Shown here in pieces: positions 55,149 to 62,878 of a stretch of DNA of 64,000 nt (its first letter is position 1; each line of letters starts with the position of its first letter). Source of the DNA: Aegicerativicinus sediminis (lineage in GTDB: Bacteria > Bacteroidota > Bacteroidia > Flavobacteriales > Flavobacteriaceae); the NCBI RefSeq assembly GCF_015476115.1, contig NZ_CP064295.1, positions 2,226,001 through 2,290,000 on the forward strand, read 5' to 3'. The notes below the pieces were generated by a model. It was not told where the DNA came from. It made no database searches and worked only from the letters and a program-made list of their open reading frames with translations. A program made the position numbers and the translations under genes.

Positions 55149-55580
55149 CTACAACCAAGTTAATTTGGTGGTCCCACCATAGCCAGACACAGTATAAATT
55201 TCGTGTTCGTGAAATTTATTTTTAAAATTAAAAGTTACTGTTGAGTCATTTATCCATTCAAAGTTGACTTTTTCATAAGTAAAAGTTGATTTGACAAATG
55301 CTCTATAATCTTTTAATTGTCCATCTTCAATTCTAAACATCACTAAACAATAAAAAATAGGTTGATTGTTTTGGTGTTCGGCATTGGTATTAAACATTAC
55401 GTTTTCGGGATTAGCCAATTTTCTCTTAAAAATCCTCACGTCCTTATCCTGAAACTGGTCTAAATTAAGATCAATTTCAAGGATTTCTTCTATCTCCTGA
55501 ATGGTAATCGTTTCCTGAGGTTTTGAGTGGTTGCAATTGCTCAATAGGAAAAGTACCATAACCTGAAACAGTATTTTCAT
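55149..55580 (-). CDS. Lipoprotein, unrecognised
   Basis: A 143-residue lipoprotein starting at 55580: MKILFQVMVLFLLSNCNHSK with the lipobox Cys16. The body (VRIFKRKLANPENVMFN, CLVMFRIEDGQLKDYRAFVK, VNFEWINDSTVTFNFKNKF, YTVSGYGGTTKL) is beta-rich. No family recognised. The longer frame to 55646 overlaps the barrel gene and has no signal peptide. It follows the barrel gene by 10 bp, so both are one operon and may form a surface pair. Confidence 0.7.
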   Translation of the reverse strand: MKILFQVMVLFLLSNCNHSKPQETITIQEIEEILEIDLNLDQFQDKDVRIFKRKLANPENVMFNTNAEHQNNQPIFYCLVMFRIEDGQLKDYRAFVKSTFTYEKVNFEWINDSTVTFNFKNKFHEHEIYTVSGYGGTTKLTWL

Positions 55581-55590
55581 AAATCTGATT

Positions 55591-56094
55591 TCAGAACATA
55601 TAACCGAGTCCCACAAAGAGGCCATGCAGTTTAAGTGTTGCATCAAACATATTATCTTCTACCAAATTAGATAGGCCAAGAGAATATCTTGCCTCTGCCA
55701 AGAATTTTTCAGTAATGTTGTAAGATACGCCAAAATCTAATCCCATATTAAAGGATTTTTCACCTTCCTCAGTGTCTAACAAAAATCCGAAACTTGGCCC
55801 GGCACAAATATTCAATTTGTTTACCATCTCCAATTCAGCAAGAACAGGAATTTGCATCATATTCAAATCTTCTACGTAAATGTAATTTACTTCTGGTCTA
55901 ATTTTAAACTTCTCTGAAAGAGTAAGTCGGGTGAAAACTCCAATATAAAATCCAGTTTGATTATCACTGATTTTATAGCCATCAAAATCTGCTTTCGCAG
56001 TGGCGAAATCTGCTCCTGCTCTAATTCCGAAATTTTGAGCATTTAGGTTAAAGACGAGGAGAAACATAGCGATTGTAAAAAGAATTGTTTTCAT
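55591..56094 (-). CDS. Outer-membrane beta-barrel protein (PorT-like)
   Basis: A 167-residue barrel protein: signal KTILFTIAMFLLVFNLNAQ, then NFGIRAGADFATAKADFDGY, TGFYIGVFTRLTLSEKFKIR, PEVNYIYVEDLNMMQIPVLA, GLDFGVSYNITEKFLAEARY and the end LHGLFVGLGYMF with C-terminal Phe. This is the eight-stranded PorT/OmpW-like type common in Bacteroidota. It starts the pair with the small lipoprotein gene 10 bp downstream. A tandem 9-bp site spaced by 21 bp lies 74-103 bp upstream. Confidence 0.85.
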   Translation of the reverse strand: MKTILFTIAMFLLVFNLNAQNFGIRAGADFATAKADFDGYKISDNQTGFYIGVFTRLTLSEKFKIRPEVNYIYVEDLNMMQIPVLAELEMVNKLNICAGPSFGFLLDTEEGEKSFNMGLDFGVSYNITEKFLAEARYSLGLSNLVEDNMFDATLKLHGLFVGLGYMF

Positions 56095-56406
56095 ATTTTT
56101 TGAATTTTACAAAATTTGGTTAGTTCCAATAAATTGAATCTATAATGAAGAATTTTGCAATTAATTTCGTCAAACACTGATTGTTGACCGTCAAACATTT
56201 AAACTAGTCCCAGATGGAAAAATAATTGTTTATAAAAATGGGAACTAATTTAAATCTCATGAAATTTCACCATGCGATTGCATTGTCAAAGAATAATCTT
56301 TTTTGTTTTTTATTGCTTTGACCAGGCATGGGATAGTATAGAAGTATTATAATATATAACCCATGGCACTTTTTTAATGAATCTTAGTTGCTGATGGCCA
56401 ATACGG
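56095..56406. other. Intergenic region upstream of the barrel gene
   Basis: 312 bp without genes. It contains the tandem CGTCAAACA site (56168-56197) and the small dyad TTGAC-C-GTCAA overlapping its second half. I see no small gene or clear terminator for the M1 peptidase here. Confidence 0.5.
56168..56197. promoter_or_regulatory. Tandem 9-bp site, candidate LytTR binding site
   Basis: CGTCAAACA at 56168-56176 and again at 56189-56197, separated by 12 bp, so the period is 21 bp, two helix turns. This is the spacing used by LytTR-domain regulators. The match of the bases to the general LytTR consensus is partial. Confidence 0.5.
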
Positions 56407-58044
56407 CTATTGTTTGGAATTACTGTAAGTAGAGGTTACGTAAAAATTCGGATCAATCTTTAAAATTAATTCGTCTGAACCTACATCCATTTGTTGCCAT
56501 TCACTAGTTGGGTTTATCCATCGTTCTTTTCCATTAAATGTAACTTTTAACGGCATTTTAAAGTTATCAATGGCATTGGACCATCTATAGGATAATTGGC
56601 CATTTGAAAAATTATATTCCAATTGGGGTAGTTGAGTTGTTCTAAGATATTGGTTCCAGAAACTGTTCAAATCAAGTTGTGTTTCTTTTGCTATATAATT
56701 TTCAATCTGTTCAGTTGTGACGGTTTGGTGGTAAAATTGGTCGCCCAACCCTCTCAATACCTGCCGCCATTTGTTGTCATCATTTACTATCTGACGGAGC
56801 ATGTGCAAGATGGTTGAGCCTTTGGGATAATTATCACCAGTATAATTGATGTCATTAACCTGGTAGTTTCCAATCATGGGTTTATCATTGCTAATTCCGC
56901 CTCGTTTTCCTATTTGATAGTCATTGCCTGCTTCTTTACCATAATAATATTCTACAAAAAGACCTTCAGAATACGTTGTGAAAGACTCATGGATCCATAT
57001 ATCGGCAATATCTTTGAATGTAATATTATTAGCAAACCATTCATGGCCAGACTCATGTATGATGAGATAATCAAATTTTTTGCCCCAACCTGTATTTGTA
57101 CGATCAGAACCTAAATAGCCATTTTGATATTTGTTTCCGTAGGTAATTGCTCCTTGATGTTCCATGCCCAAATAGGGGGCTTCTATAAGCTTATAACCAT
57201 CTTCATAAAATGGGTAAGGGCCAAACCAATATTCAAAAGCCTCTAGCATCAAGGGAACTTGTTTAAATTGAACTTTAGCCTTATCAAGGTTTTGCTCCAA
57301 TACATAATATTCGCATGTTAAAGGTCCATTTTCTCCATTATAGATTTCTGAAAAGTTGACATAATTACCGATATTAAATGTGATGCCATAATTGTTTATT
57401 GGATTGGATACTTTCCAATGAAAGGTATGAGTGCTGTTGTCCTTTTCATCTTTACCCATAAGCTTTCCATTGGCTACAGCGACTAAATTTTTTGGCACAT
57501 TAATACTGAATTTGATGCTGTCTGGTTCATCGTACATATGATCTTTGCATGGCCACCATTGGCTAGAACCTGCGCCCCAACTAATACTAGAAATAAAATC
57601 TTTTCCTAACTCATCCTTCTTCCAAACCAAGCCAGAATCCCACGGAGGGCGAGGGGCGATTCTTGGTATTCCCCCATAGTGGACAATAATTTCGTTATAA
57701 TTGCCAACCGCTTGATCCTTTTCTAATTCAACGAAATAGGCGTTTCCCTCTTGTTTGTAATTTAATTCTACCCCATCTTGGGTGATTTTGAAAACCTCCA
57801 TTGGTGGTTGAAGATCGATCTGAATAAGTTTGTTTGGTTTTAAAACCTTATACCGAATAGTATTTGAGCCGTTTATCGCATGTTTCTCAATATCAACAAC
57901 AATATCTAGATTGTAATAAGACAAATCCCACCATTCCCTTTCGGGTGTTATGGAGCCCCTCAAGGTATCTTGTCTGGAAAATTCTTGAGCGTGGCCAATT
58001 ATACCTGTTAAACTGATTAAAATGAAAAAAGTGAAGACTTTCAT
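56407..58044 (-). CDS. M1 family metallopeptidase
   Basis: A 545-residue exported zinc aminopeptidase. Signal peptide MKVFTFFILISLTGIIGHAQ. The zinc site is HESGHEWFANN with the third ligand in WIHESFTTYSEG, exactly the HExxH-x18-E spacing of family M1. The substrate-side motif GMEHQGAITYG replaces GAMEN. The protein ends shortly after the catalytic domain (QLEYNFSNGQLSYRW beta domain), so it lacks the large helical domain of aminopeptidase N, as usual for this exported flavobacterial subgroup. Periplasmic peptide trimming is the likely role. The shared upstream element lies 74 bp before the start. Monocistronic. Confidence 0.9.
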   Translation of the reverse strand: MKVFTFFILISLTGIIGHAQEFSRQDTLRGSITPEREWWDLSYYNLDIVVDIEKHAINGSNTIRYKVLKPNKLIQIDLQPPMEVFKITQDGVELNYKQEGNAYFVELEKDQAVGNYNEIIVHYGGIPRIAPRPPWDSGLVWKKDELGKDFISSISWGAGSSQWWPCKDHMYDEPDSIKFSINVPKNLVAVANGKLMGKDEKDNSTHTFHWKVSNPINNYGITFNIGNYVNFSEIYNGENGPLTCEYYVLEQNLDKAKVQFKQVPLMLEAFEYWFGPYPFYEDGYKLIEAPYLGMEHQGAITYGNKYQNGYLGSDRTNTGWGKKFDYLIIHESGHEWFANNITFKDIADIWIHESFTTYSEGLFVEYYYGKEAGNDYQIGKRGGISNDKPMIGNYQVNDINYTGDNYPKGSTILHMLRQIVNDDNKWRQVLRGLGDQFYHQTVTTEQIENYIAKETQLDLNSFWNQYLRTTQLPQLEYNFSNGQLSYRWSNAIDNFKMPLKVTFNGKERWINPTSEWQQMDVGSDELILKIDPNFYVTSTYSNSKQ

Positions 58045-58117
58045 GGTTCAATATTTAATAGGTTGTTTCAAGAATGCCTATAAAGGTTCATACCCTAAAG
58101 GATGATGTTGGTTATAT

Positions 58118-58137
58118 CTAAGATAGTAAAATGACGG
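58118..58137 (-). promoter_or_regulatory. Shared upstream element of the M1 peptidase gene
   Basis: CTAAGATAGTAAAATGACGG, read on the minus strand with TTTACTATCTTAG, 74 bp before the start. Same element as upstream of several DUF6090 copies. Confidence 0.45.
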
Positions 58138-58299
58138 AATTTGGGTTGTGGAGTGAATTTAGATTAATTGGCAAAGCGAATTGGCAGGGCTGATTTTCAA
58201 ATACAGGAAATGGAAGCATCACTTATTAGTATTTTTTAAAATTATTGTTTGTTTTGATAGGATATGGTTTGTGAAAACAGACCATATTTTTTGCGATAC

Positions 58300-58671
58300 C
58301 TATTTTTTTAACTTTAAAATGGTTTTGCCTAGGTATGCTCCAAGCAGGGACATTGGCAATGTTTGAATCACACTTACTAATATTTCGAATGGGGCTAGAT
58401 TATGGGAAGATGTATCCATAAATGTTATTTCATAAAGTATTCGAAAAATTACAGATAAGACAACTCCGAGTGAAATTAATATGGCAACTTTTATGGGTTT
58501 GTTGTTGAGGTATAAATTCAAAATAAAGGAGCCAATCAAAGTTCCAAAAACAAAAAGGATCCACATTTGGGTATCCAAAAGATTTAATTCTTTGTATGGT
58601 GTCCGCCAATAAGAAACTGCTCCAATTAGAAAGCCTATTAATGTGATTAGAAATTTTACTTTAGTTTTCAA
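58300..58671 (-). CDS. Small membrane protein, unrecognised
   Basis: A 123-residue protein with four hydrophobic segments (FLITLIGFLIGAVSYW, MWILFVFGTLIGSFILNLYL, KVAILISLGVVLSVIFRILY, ILVSVIQTLPMSLLGAYLGK). No motif recognised. It overlaps the end of the alpha/beta hydrolase gene by 4 bp (58668-58671), so the two are translationally coupled. Confidence 0.65.
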   Translation of the reverse strand: MKTKVKFLITLIGFLIGAVSYWRTPYKELNLLDTQMWILFVFGTLIGSFILNLYLNNKPIKVAILISLGVVLSVIFRILYEITFMDTSSHNLAPFEILVSVIQTLPMSLLGAYLGKTILKLKK

Positions 58672-59639
58672 TTGGAAAATCTTTTTGATTTCTCATTGCT
58701 CTCAAGAAAATCTTGAATTGCCTTAACCACTGCCTGTCTGTTATCATTAAGGGTACTATGCCCTGCGTCGGGAATGATGACAAATCTAGAATCATTCACC
58801 ATTTTACTTAGCATATTTACAGTCTCTGGACGAGCTTCATCAAACTCGCCGGTTGTAAACAGGGTAGGTACTTTTATTTTTTTAAGGCTTTCAACATTGT
58901 CATAATTCTTTAATGTGCCTGTTGCCGTAAATTCACTCGGTCCCCACATATAATTGTAAATAAATGAATTTCTTTCTTTTGGGACTGTATCATAGGTATG
59001 TTTAAAATCTTCTTTTCTTCGGCCATGTCTACTGGCAAAGACACTATCGGCGGCCATATAAGATTCTGTATCAAAGAGATTATCTCTTTCGGCAATTCGA
59101 ATGGCCGTCTGTATGGAATCAGGTAGTTGTGATACAAGCTCAGTAGCGTCTTCGCTCCAAATAGGAGTACTAAAATAGGGACTGTTAAATATTATTCCTT
59201 TAATACCTTCTGGGTACTTCGAATAATATTCGAGTGCCAAGGCTGCTCCCCAGGAACTTCCAACCAAATAGAATTCATTTAATTTTAATTCTGATTTTAT
59301 AGCGTTAACCTGCTCAACAAATTTTTCTACTTTTAATAAAGTGGTGTCCTGGTGATGACCTGATCGTCCTGAACCTAGTTGATCGAACATAATTACCGGT
59401 CGTTCGTTCGATATTTCAGACAAATTATAATACCTTTTACTGGTACCTCCAGGTCCGCCATGTAAACACAGCAAAGGGGTATTGTCTCCATTGCCCATAA
59501 TTCCATACCAAATTTTGCCGCCTTCTACCTCTACAAAGCCTTCACCCTGTTGAAGAACTGGTTTTGATAGTCTTGTATTAAAAGCACAGCTGGTAATTAA
59601 CGCTACAATTATGATATAAAAGATTGAATGGCTCTTCAT
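58668..59639 (-). CDS. Proline iminopeptidase-family alpha/beta hydrolase, exported
   Basis: A 323-residue hydrolase of the proline iminopeptidase group (S33). The oxyanion block is CLHGGPGGTSKRYY, MFDQLGSGRSGHH follows, the nucleophile is in LVGSSWGAALALEYY, the Asp in TTGEFDEARPE and the His in PDAGHSTLND. Start at 59639 gives a signal-like N-terminus (KSHSIFYIIIVALITSCAF) with a possible lipobox Cys; the longer frame to 59675 adds twelve polar residues. It would remove N-terminal proline from peptides or hydrolyse other small substrates in the periplasm. The next gene overlaps its end by 4 bp. Confidence 0.87.
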   Translation of the reverse strand: MKSHSIFYIIIVALITSCAFNTRLSKPVLQQGEGFVEVEGGKIWYGIMGNGDNTPLLCLHGGPGGTSKRYYNLSEISNERPVIMFDQLGSGRSGHHQDTTLLKVEKFVEQVNAIKSELKLNEFYLVGSSWGAALALEYYSKYPEGIKGIIFNSPYFSTPIWSEDATELVSQLPDSIQTAIRIAERDNLFDTESYMAADSVFASRHGRRKEDFKHTYDTVPKERNSFIYNYMWGPSEFTATGTLKNYDNVESLKKIKVPTLFTTGEFDEARPETVNMLSKMVNDSRFVIIPDAGHSTLNDNRQAVVKAIQDFLESNEKSKRFSN

Positions 59640-59794
59640 ATTTTTAGTTTTGAATAATTTGCAGAAATGTTTCAATTATTAATTTGCAATAAATTAAAAT
59701 CGACAATTTCTGAAATGCAACCATATCCTTATGAAAATAAAATGGTAAGTTGAGCTTATTCGTGACAATTAATCAATTTTTAAATAATCTTAGT

Positions 59795-60529
59795 TTATAA
59801 TATCTTTTCAGAGTTTAAATGTTCTAATAATTCGAGTGTTTTATTAATTTGTATTTTAAGATCATATAAATTTTGAGCATAGAAATATTTTTCTTCTGTA
59901 AAGTTCGAGAGGTCTAAGAATATTTTATCATTTGTTGAATTTTTGAGATCCGAATAGTTCCAAGTTTTCTTTTGAAATGGATAATTTTGCCAAATACGTC
60001 CCTCAATTTCCTTAAGATTTTCATAGGTACTCGAAATCCGAGGATTTAACTCGTCATATATTTCTTGAATTTTTTGATAAAGTTCCCTATCCTTTATAAT
60101 TCCAGTTTTGCCATCAGATATTAATGAATTATAGGTGCCTCTATTGGCCCTAAAAGACATTCCTCTATAAAAAAGAAGATTGGTTTTTGAAGTGTCAAGG
60201 TTGTTAAATAAGCTGTTGTATTCATTTGGTTTGTAAAATTCACCTTTGTAAATGTTTTCAACACTACTAATCATCCCTACCGCAAGAGTTAACCGATTTA
60301 GGATACTGTCTATTTGAGTTATATCCTTTTTAAGATCAGTTTCAATTCCTTTAAGGTACTGATGGGCTATGATGTTTAGTTTTTTATTTTCATTTAAATT
60401 ATTTATTTGAATAGCAATCAAAATCCCAATAACGACTAGAATAATTTCCCCGATAGCATAAATCAAATACTTAGAGAGTTTATTTTGACTTAAAAGATTT
60501 TGCCTAATTTTTCTAAAGAGTTTTATCAT
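59795..60529 (-). CDS. DUF6090 family membrane protein (copy 7)
   Basis: A 244-residue paralogue: MIKLFRKIRQNLLSQNKLSK, membrane segment around AIGEIILVVIGILIAIQI and NNLNENKKLNII, then a helical domain (YLKGIETDLKKDITQIDSIL, YQKIQEIYDELNPRISSTYE, NLYDLKIQINKTLELLEHL). Here Leu replaces Trp in the NNWNE block, as in copy 2. The upstream element (60595-60608) lies 66 bp before the start in a weaker form, CTAAGGTAGTGAAA. Function unknown. Confidence 0.8.
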   Translation of the reverse strand: MIKLFRKIRQNLLSQNKLSKYLIYAIGEIILVVIGILIAIQINNLNENKKLNIIAHQYLKGIETDLKKDITQIDSILNRLTLAVGMISSVENIYKGEFYKPNEYNSLFNNLDTSKTNLLFYRGMSFRANRGTYNSLISDGKTGIIKDRELYQKIQEIYDELNPRISSTYENLKEIEGRIWQNYPFQKKTWNYSDLKNSTNDKIFLDLSNFTEEKYFYAQNLYDLKIQINKTLELLEHLNSEKIL

Positions 60530-61057
60530 TGGTTAATGCTTTATTATAATGAGGCACGGCGGTTTGTATAAGGTCGTATTAAGTCAGCTTCGTACTAAGG
60601 TAGTGAAATATGAATATTTTGGGGCTATACCCTCATGGATTGCTTTTTGGTATAATTAATTTGTATTGGCTGAAACTGTTAGGTGACTAAGTTTTTCTTT
60701 GAATCTTCCAATATAAATGAGTGTCCCATTGTCTCAAGATTTCATTTTTTAAAGGATCCATTTTCAAATAAAAGTTTTATCTAAGAGAAGATATTCATCG
60801 GCTAATGGTACATTAGAAATTGTTTGTGCATCTGTATTTATGACCATTGAAATTCCATAATTGTATATTTCGTCAATTTCAACCTTTAAAGTTGATTAAT
60901 TCATTGTTTATGATATATATCAATTTAAACCATTTTAGATTCCTTATCTTAATATGTTAATTATAAGAACTTTATATGGAAGGGTGAATTGATGAAAGAA
61001 AGGGTCGAGAACCCTTTGGGAGCATATTAAAATAATAAAATATTAAAAAAAAGGATT
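60530..61057. other. Intergenic region between DUF6090 copy 7 and the Met-rich lipoprotein
   Basis: 528 bp without a recognisable gene. On the left it holds the upstream element of copy 7 (60595). On the right it has a hairpin (60999-61017) just before the Met-rich gene. A 12-codon frame at 60992-61030 (ATG to TAA) overlaps that hairpin but nothing supports translation. No RNA gene seen. Confidence 0.45.
60999..61017 (+). promoter_or_regulatory. Hairpin in the leader of the Met-rich lipoprotein gene
   Basis: Perfect inverted repeat AAAGGGT-N5-ACCCTTT, ending 40 bp before the start codon. It could be an operator or an mRNA structure in the leader; the following bases are not a T run, so it is not a usual terminator. 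Confidence 0.4.
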
Positions 61058-61474
61058 ATGAAATCATTAATAATTATTTGGATTTTGGGGTTTATGACTT
61101 TAAGTGGTTGTACCCAAAAAGCAAACGTGGATCAATTGTTAGACAACCCTGACACAAGGGAGGAAATTTTTGAAGCTATTGTTGGTAACCATAACCAAAT
61201 GATGTTATTTATGGAAACAATGCAGAGTAATGAACATGCAATGCAAATGATGCAAGGCAACCAAATGATGATGGGAAATATGATGAAAGGGGATGGTATG
61301 CATATGATGATGACAGATAGTGTGATGATGCATAATATGATGGAAAAAATGATGGCAAACAAATCGATGATGGGTAGTATGATGCAAATGATGAATGAAA
61401 ATGGAATGATGACTGACGAATGCATGCAGCACATGATTCATTCAATGAATGGGATGGAAAACATGAAACAATAA
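61058..61474 (+). CDS. Methionine-rich lipoprotein, putative metal-binding
   Basis: A 138-residue lipoprotein: MKSLIIIWILGFMTLSGCTQ with Cys18 in the lipobox, then a short helix (VDQLLDNPDTREEIFEAIVG) and about 95 residues with 35 methionines plus several His (MQMMQGNQMMMG, MHMMMTDSVMMHNMMEKMM, MMTDECMQHMIHSMN). About 27 percent of the whole protein is Met. Met/His-rich periplasmic proteins commonly bind copper or silver, so copper handling is a reasonable inference. It is followed 42 bp later by a small His/Trp-rich SHOCT gene that is broken by a stop. Confidence 0.8.
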   Translation: MKSLIIIWILGFMTLSGCTQKANVDQLLDNPDTREEIFEAIVGNHNQMMLFMETMQSNEHAMQMMQGNQMMMGNMMKGDGMHMMMTDSVMMHNMMEKMMANKSMMGSMMQMMNENGMMTDECMQHMIHSMNGMENMKQ

Positions 61475-61516
61475 GGAGGTAATTACAAGTAATTATATTA
61501 ATCTAAAGAATTAATT

Positions 61517-61735
61517 ATGCATCACTTTGATGGACATTTTTGGGGAATGCACTTTATTTGGTGGATTGTATGGTTGTTTGCAATAATTGGAATTTTTTGG
61601 TATTTAAAAAATCCCTCCTTTCGAGGGGTAAAAAAAGATGAACCCTTACAAATCCTTAAAAAATGATTTGCTAATGGTGAAATCTCTAAAGAAGAATATG
61701 AGGAGTCAAAAAAAATACTGGAAAGAGACCTTTAA
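61517..61735 (+). pseudogene. SHOCT-domain small membrane protein interrupted by in-frame TGA
   Basis: From ATG at 61517 the frame encodes MHHFDGHFWGMHFIWWIVWL, a membrane segment, then NPSFRGVKKDEPLQILKK and meets TGA at 61664-61666. The same frame continues FANGEISKEEYEESKKILER-DL to TAA at 61733-61735. Together this is a complete SHOCT protein: the domain consensus is roughly LKxRYAxGEISxEEYEExKxxL, with Arg exactly where TGA stands. CGA to TGA is a single transition. The product stops at 49 residues unless read through. The His/Trp-rich start is usual for SHOCT proteins near copper-efflux or Met-rich genes. It is 42 bp after the Met-rich lipoprotein gene. Confidence 0.8.
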
Positions 61736-61819
61736 TTGTTCAAGCTATTGATTGGCCTAATTTTAATGCAGTTTTACTCTAACTAATTTGTACAGTGGTT
61801 TGATCTGCGTAGCATAGAA

Positions 61820-61937
61820 TTGGTTTAAGAATAAGACAATAAAACGCAGTTTCTTTAACAGGCGAACCGATTCCGATTAATTCCGATAGCTATCTGGAAT
61901 CGAAACAATGGGCTTTATGCTAAGTTGTGCCTTCGAC
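61820..61937 (-). repeat. Diverged copy of a DUF6090 upstream region
   Basis: About 118 bp resembling 62759-62872: both begin TTGGTT, then (C)TAAGAnA(G)TAAAA, then a shared GATTCCGATTA(A/G)TT block, then CAATGGG and (G)TTGTGC. No gene on the minus strand begins just left of it, so it looks like a leftover promoter region. The two copies flank DUF6090 copy 8. Confidence 0.5.
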
Positions 61938-61957
61938 ATTTTTAACTTTTCAAAAAA

Positions 61958-62707
61958 TCAATTATATTTTTTAAGTTCCTTTAGGATACTATCTTTAACG
62001 ATATTCACTTCTCTTTGATAACGTTTATACAATCGTAACATATCAAACCAGGTGTAAGTATGATTTGAAATTTGATTAATAAAAAGATTATCATTACTCA
62101 TAGCCTCAAAGTCATAGGATACTTGAACTTTTGTTGAATCAGTATCATCATTTTTAAGATGGTAACGGACATGTTTTTCAATCATTTCCAAATTATTTTT
62201 GTACGCACTATGATTGGTTTGATTCACTTCCATGATAAAGTCCCGTGAATCGGATAGGTTGGCAAAAGCAGTTCTCAACCACTCATTTTTTATTAGACCT
62301 AAATCGCCAGAACTCAACATTTCATTATATGCAACCGTATTTTGTATAGTGATTTGAAATTGAAAGTACCGCTTTAAATGATTTTCAAAATCTGCACGTT
62401 TTGTGGGTAAAAGTTTTTTGGTTTCTAAAGCATCTAAAGTCGTCAATGCTTGATTGTACCTAAGCTCCATGTTCTTTACAGAATGATTTACATCCTCTGA
62501 CACATTATCAAGATCAATTTTTAGGCGTTGCAAATAATCAAGTGCTTTTGATTGTAGTTTTCTGTTTTCGTTCCAATTGTTGATTTGAAGTGCAATCAAA
62601 ATTCCGATTACTACAAGAATGGTTTCTCCTGTAGCATAAAACAAATATTTACTGAACTTATTTTCGGAGAGTATTTGTTGGCGAAATTTTCTAAAGAATT
62701 TTATCAC
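61958..62707 (-). CDS. DUF6090 family membrane protein (copy 8)
   Basis: A 249-residue paralogue: MIKFFRKFRQQILSENKFSK, membrane segment around ATGETILVVIGILIALQI and NNWNENRKLQS, then a helical domain (LQRLKIDLDNVSEDVNHSV, NEMLSSGDLGLIKNEWLRT, YKRYQREVNIVKDSILKEL). The middle motif NEMLSSGDLGLI is comparable with NSGKLNLLEN in copy 3 and IQSGKLSSLDN in copy 6, so a shared second block exists in the family. The upstream element at 62769 lies 62 bp before the start; a second diverged copy of that whole region lies past its 3' end. Confidence 0.8.
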   Translation of the reverse strand: MIKFFRKFRQQILSENKFSKYLFYATGETILVVIGILIALQINNWNENRKLQSKALDYLQRLKIDLDNVSEDVNHSVKNMELRYNQALTTLDALETKKLLPTKRADFENHLKRYFQFQITIQNTVAYNEMLSSGDLGLIKNEWLRTAFANLSDSRDFIMEVNQTNHSAYKNNLEMIEKHVRYHLKNDDTDSTKVQVSYDFEAMSNDNLFINQISNHTYTWFDMLRLYKRYQREVNIVKDSILKELKKYN

Positions 62708-62758
62708 AGGTAAATGGTTGATTGTAAGGAAGCACCCTTTGGTATAAAGTTAGTTGTG

Positions 62759-62872
62759 TTGGTTGAAACTAAGATAGTAAAATGAGGGGAGTTTAGTTGA
62801 CGGGTAGATTCCGATTAGTTCTTTCGTCAATAGATAAATGAAGCAATGGGTATCATGTTGTGCTATACTCGC
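62759..62872 (-). repeat. Upstream region of DUF6090 copy 8 with shared element
   Basis: Contains CTAAGATAGTAAAATGAGGG (62769-62788), read on the minus strand as TTTACTATCTTAG near the likely promoter. Together with 61820-61937 it forms a diverged direct repeat around copy 8. Confidence 0.5.
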
Positions 62873-62878
62873 TTGGTT

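Noticed and set aside
61132-61445. Three long reverse-strand frames opposite the Met-rich lipoprotein, His- or Ser-rich or Ile/Cys-rich
   Set aside because: They are the complement of ATG-rich repeats read in all three frames. The plus-strand frame has a proper lipoprotein signal and continues into a meaningful neighbour.
61881-61900. Palindrome GATAGCTATC as terminator of DUF6090 copy 8
   Set aside because: It lies inside the diverged repeat and has no T tail on either strand.
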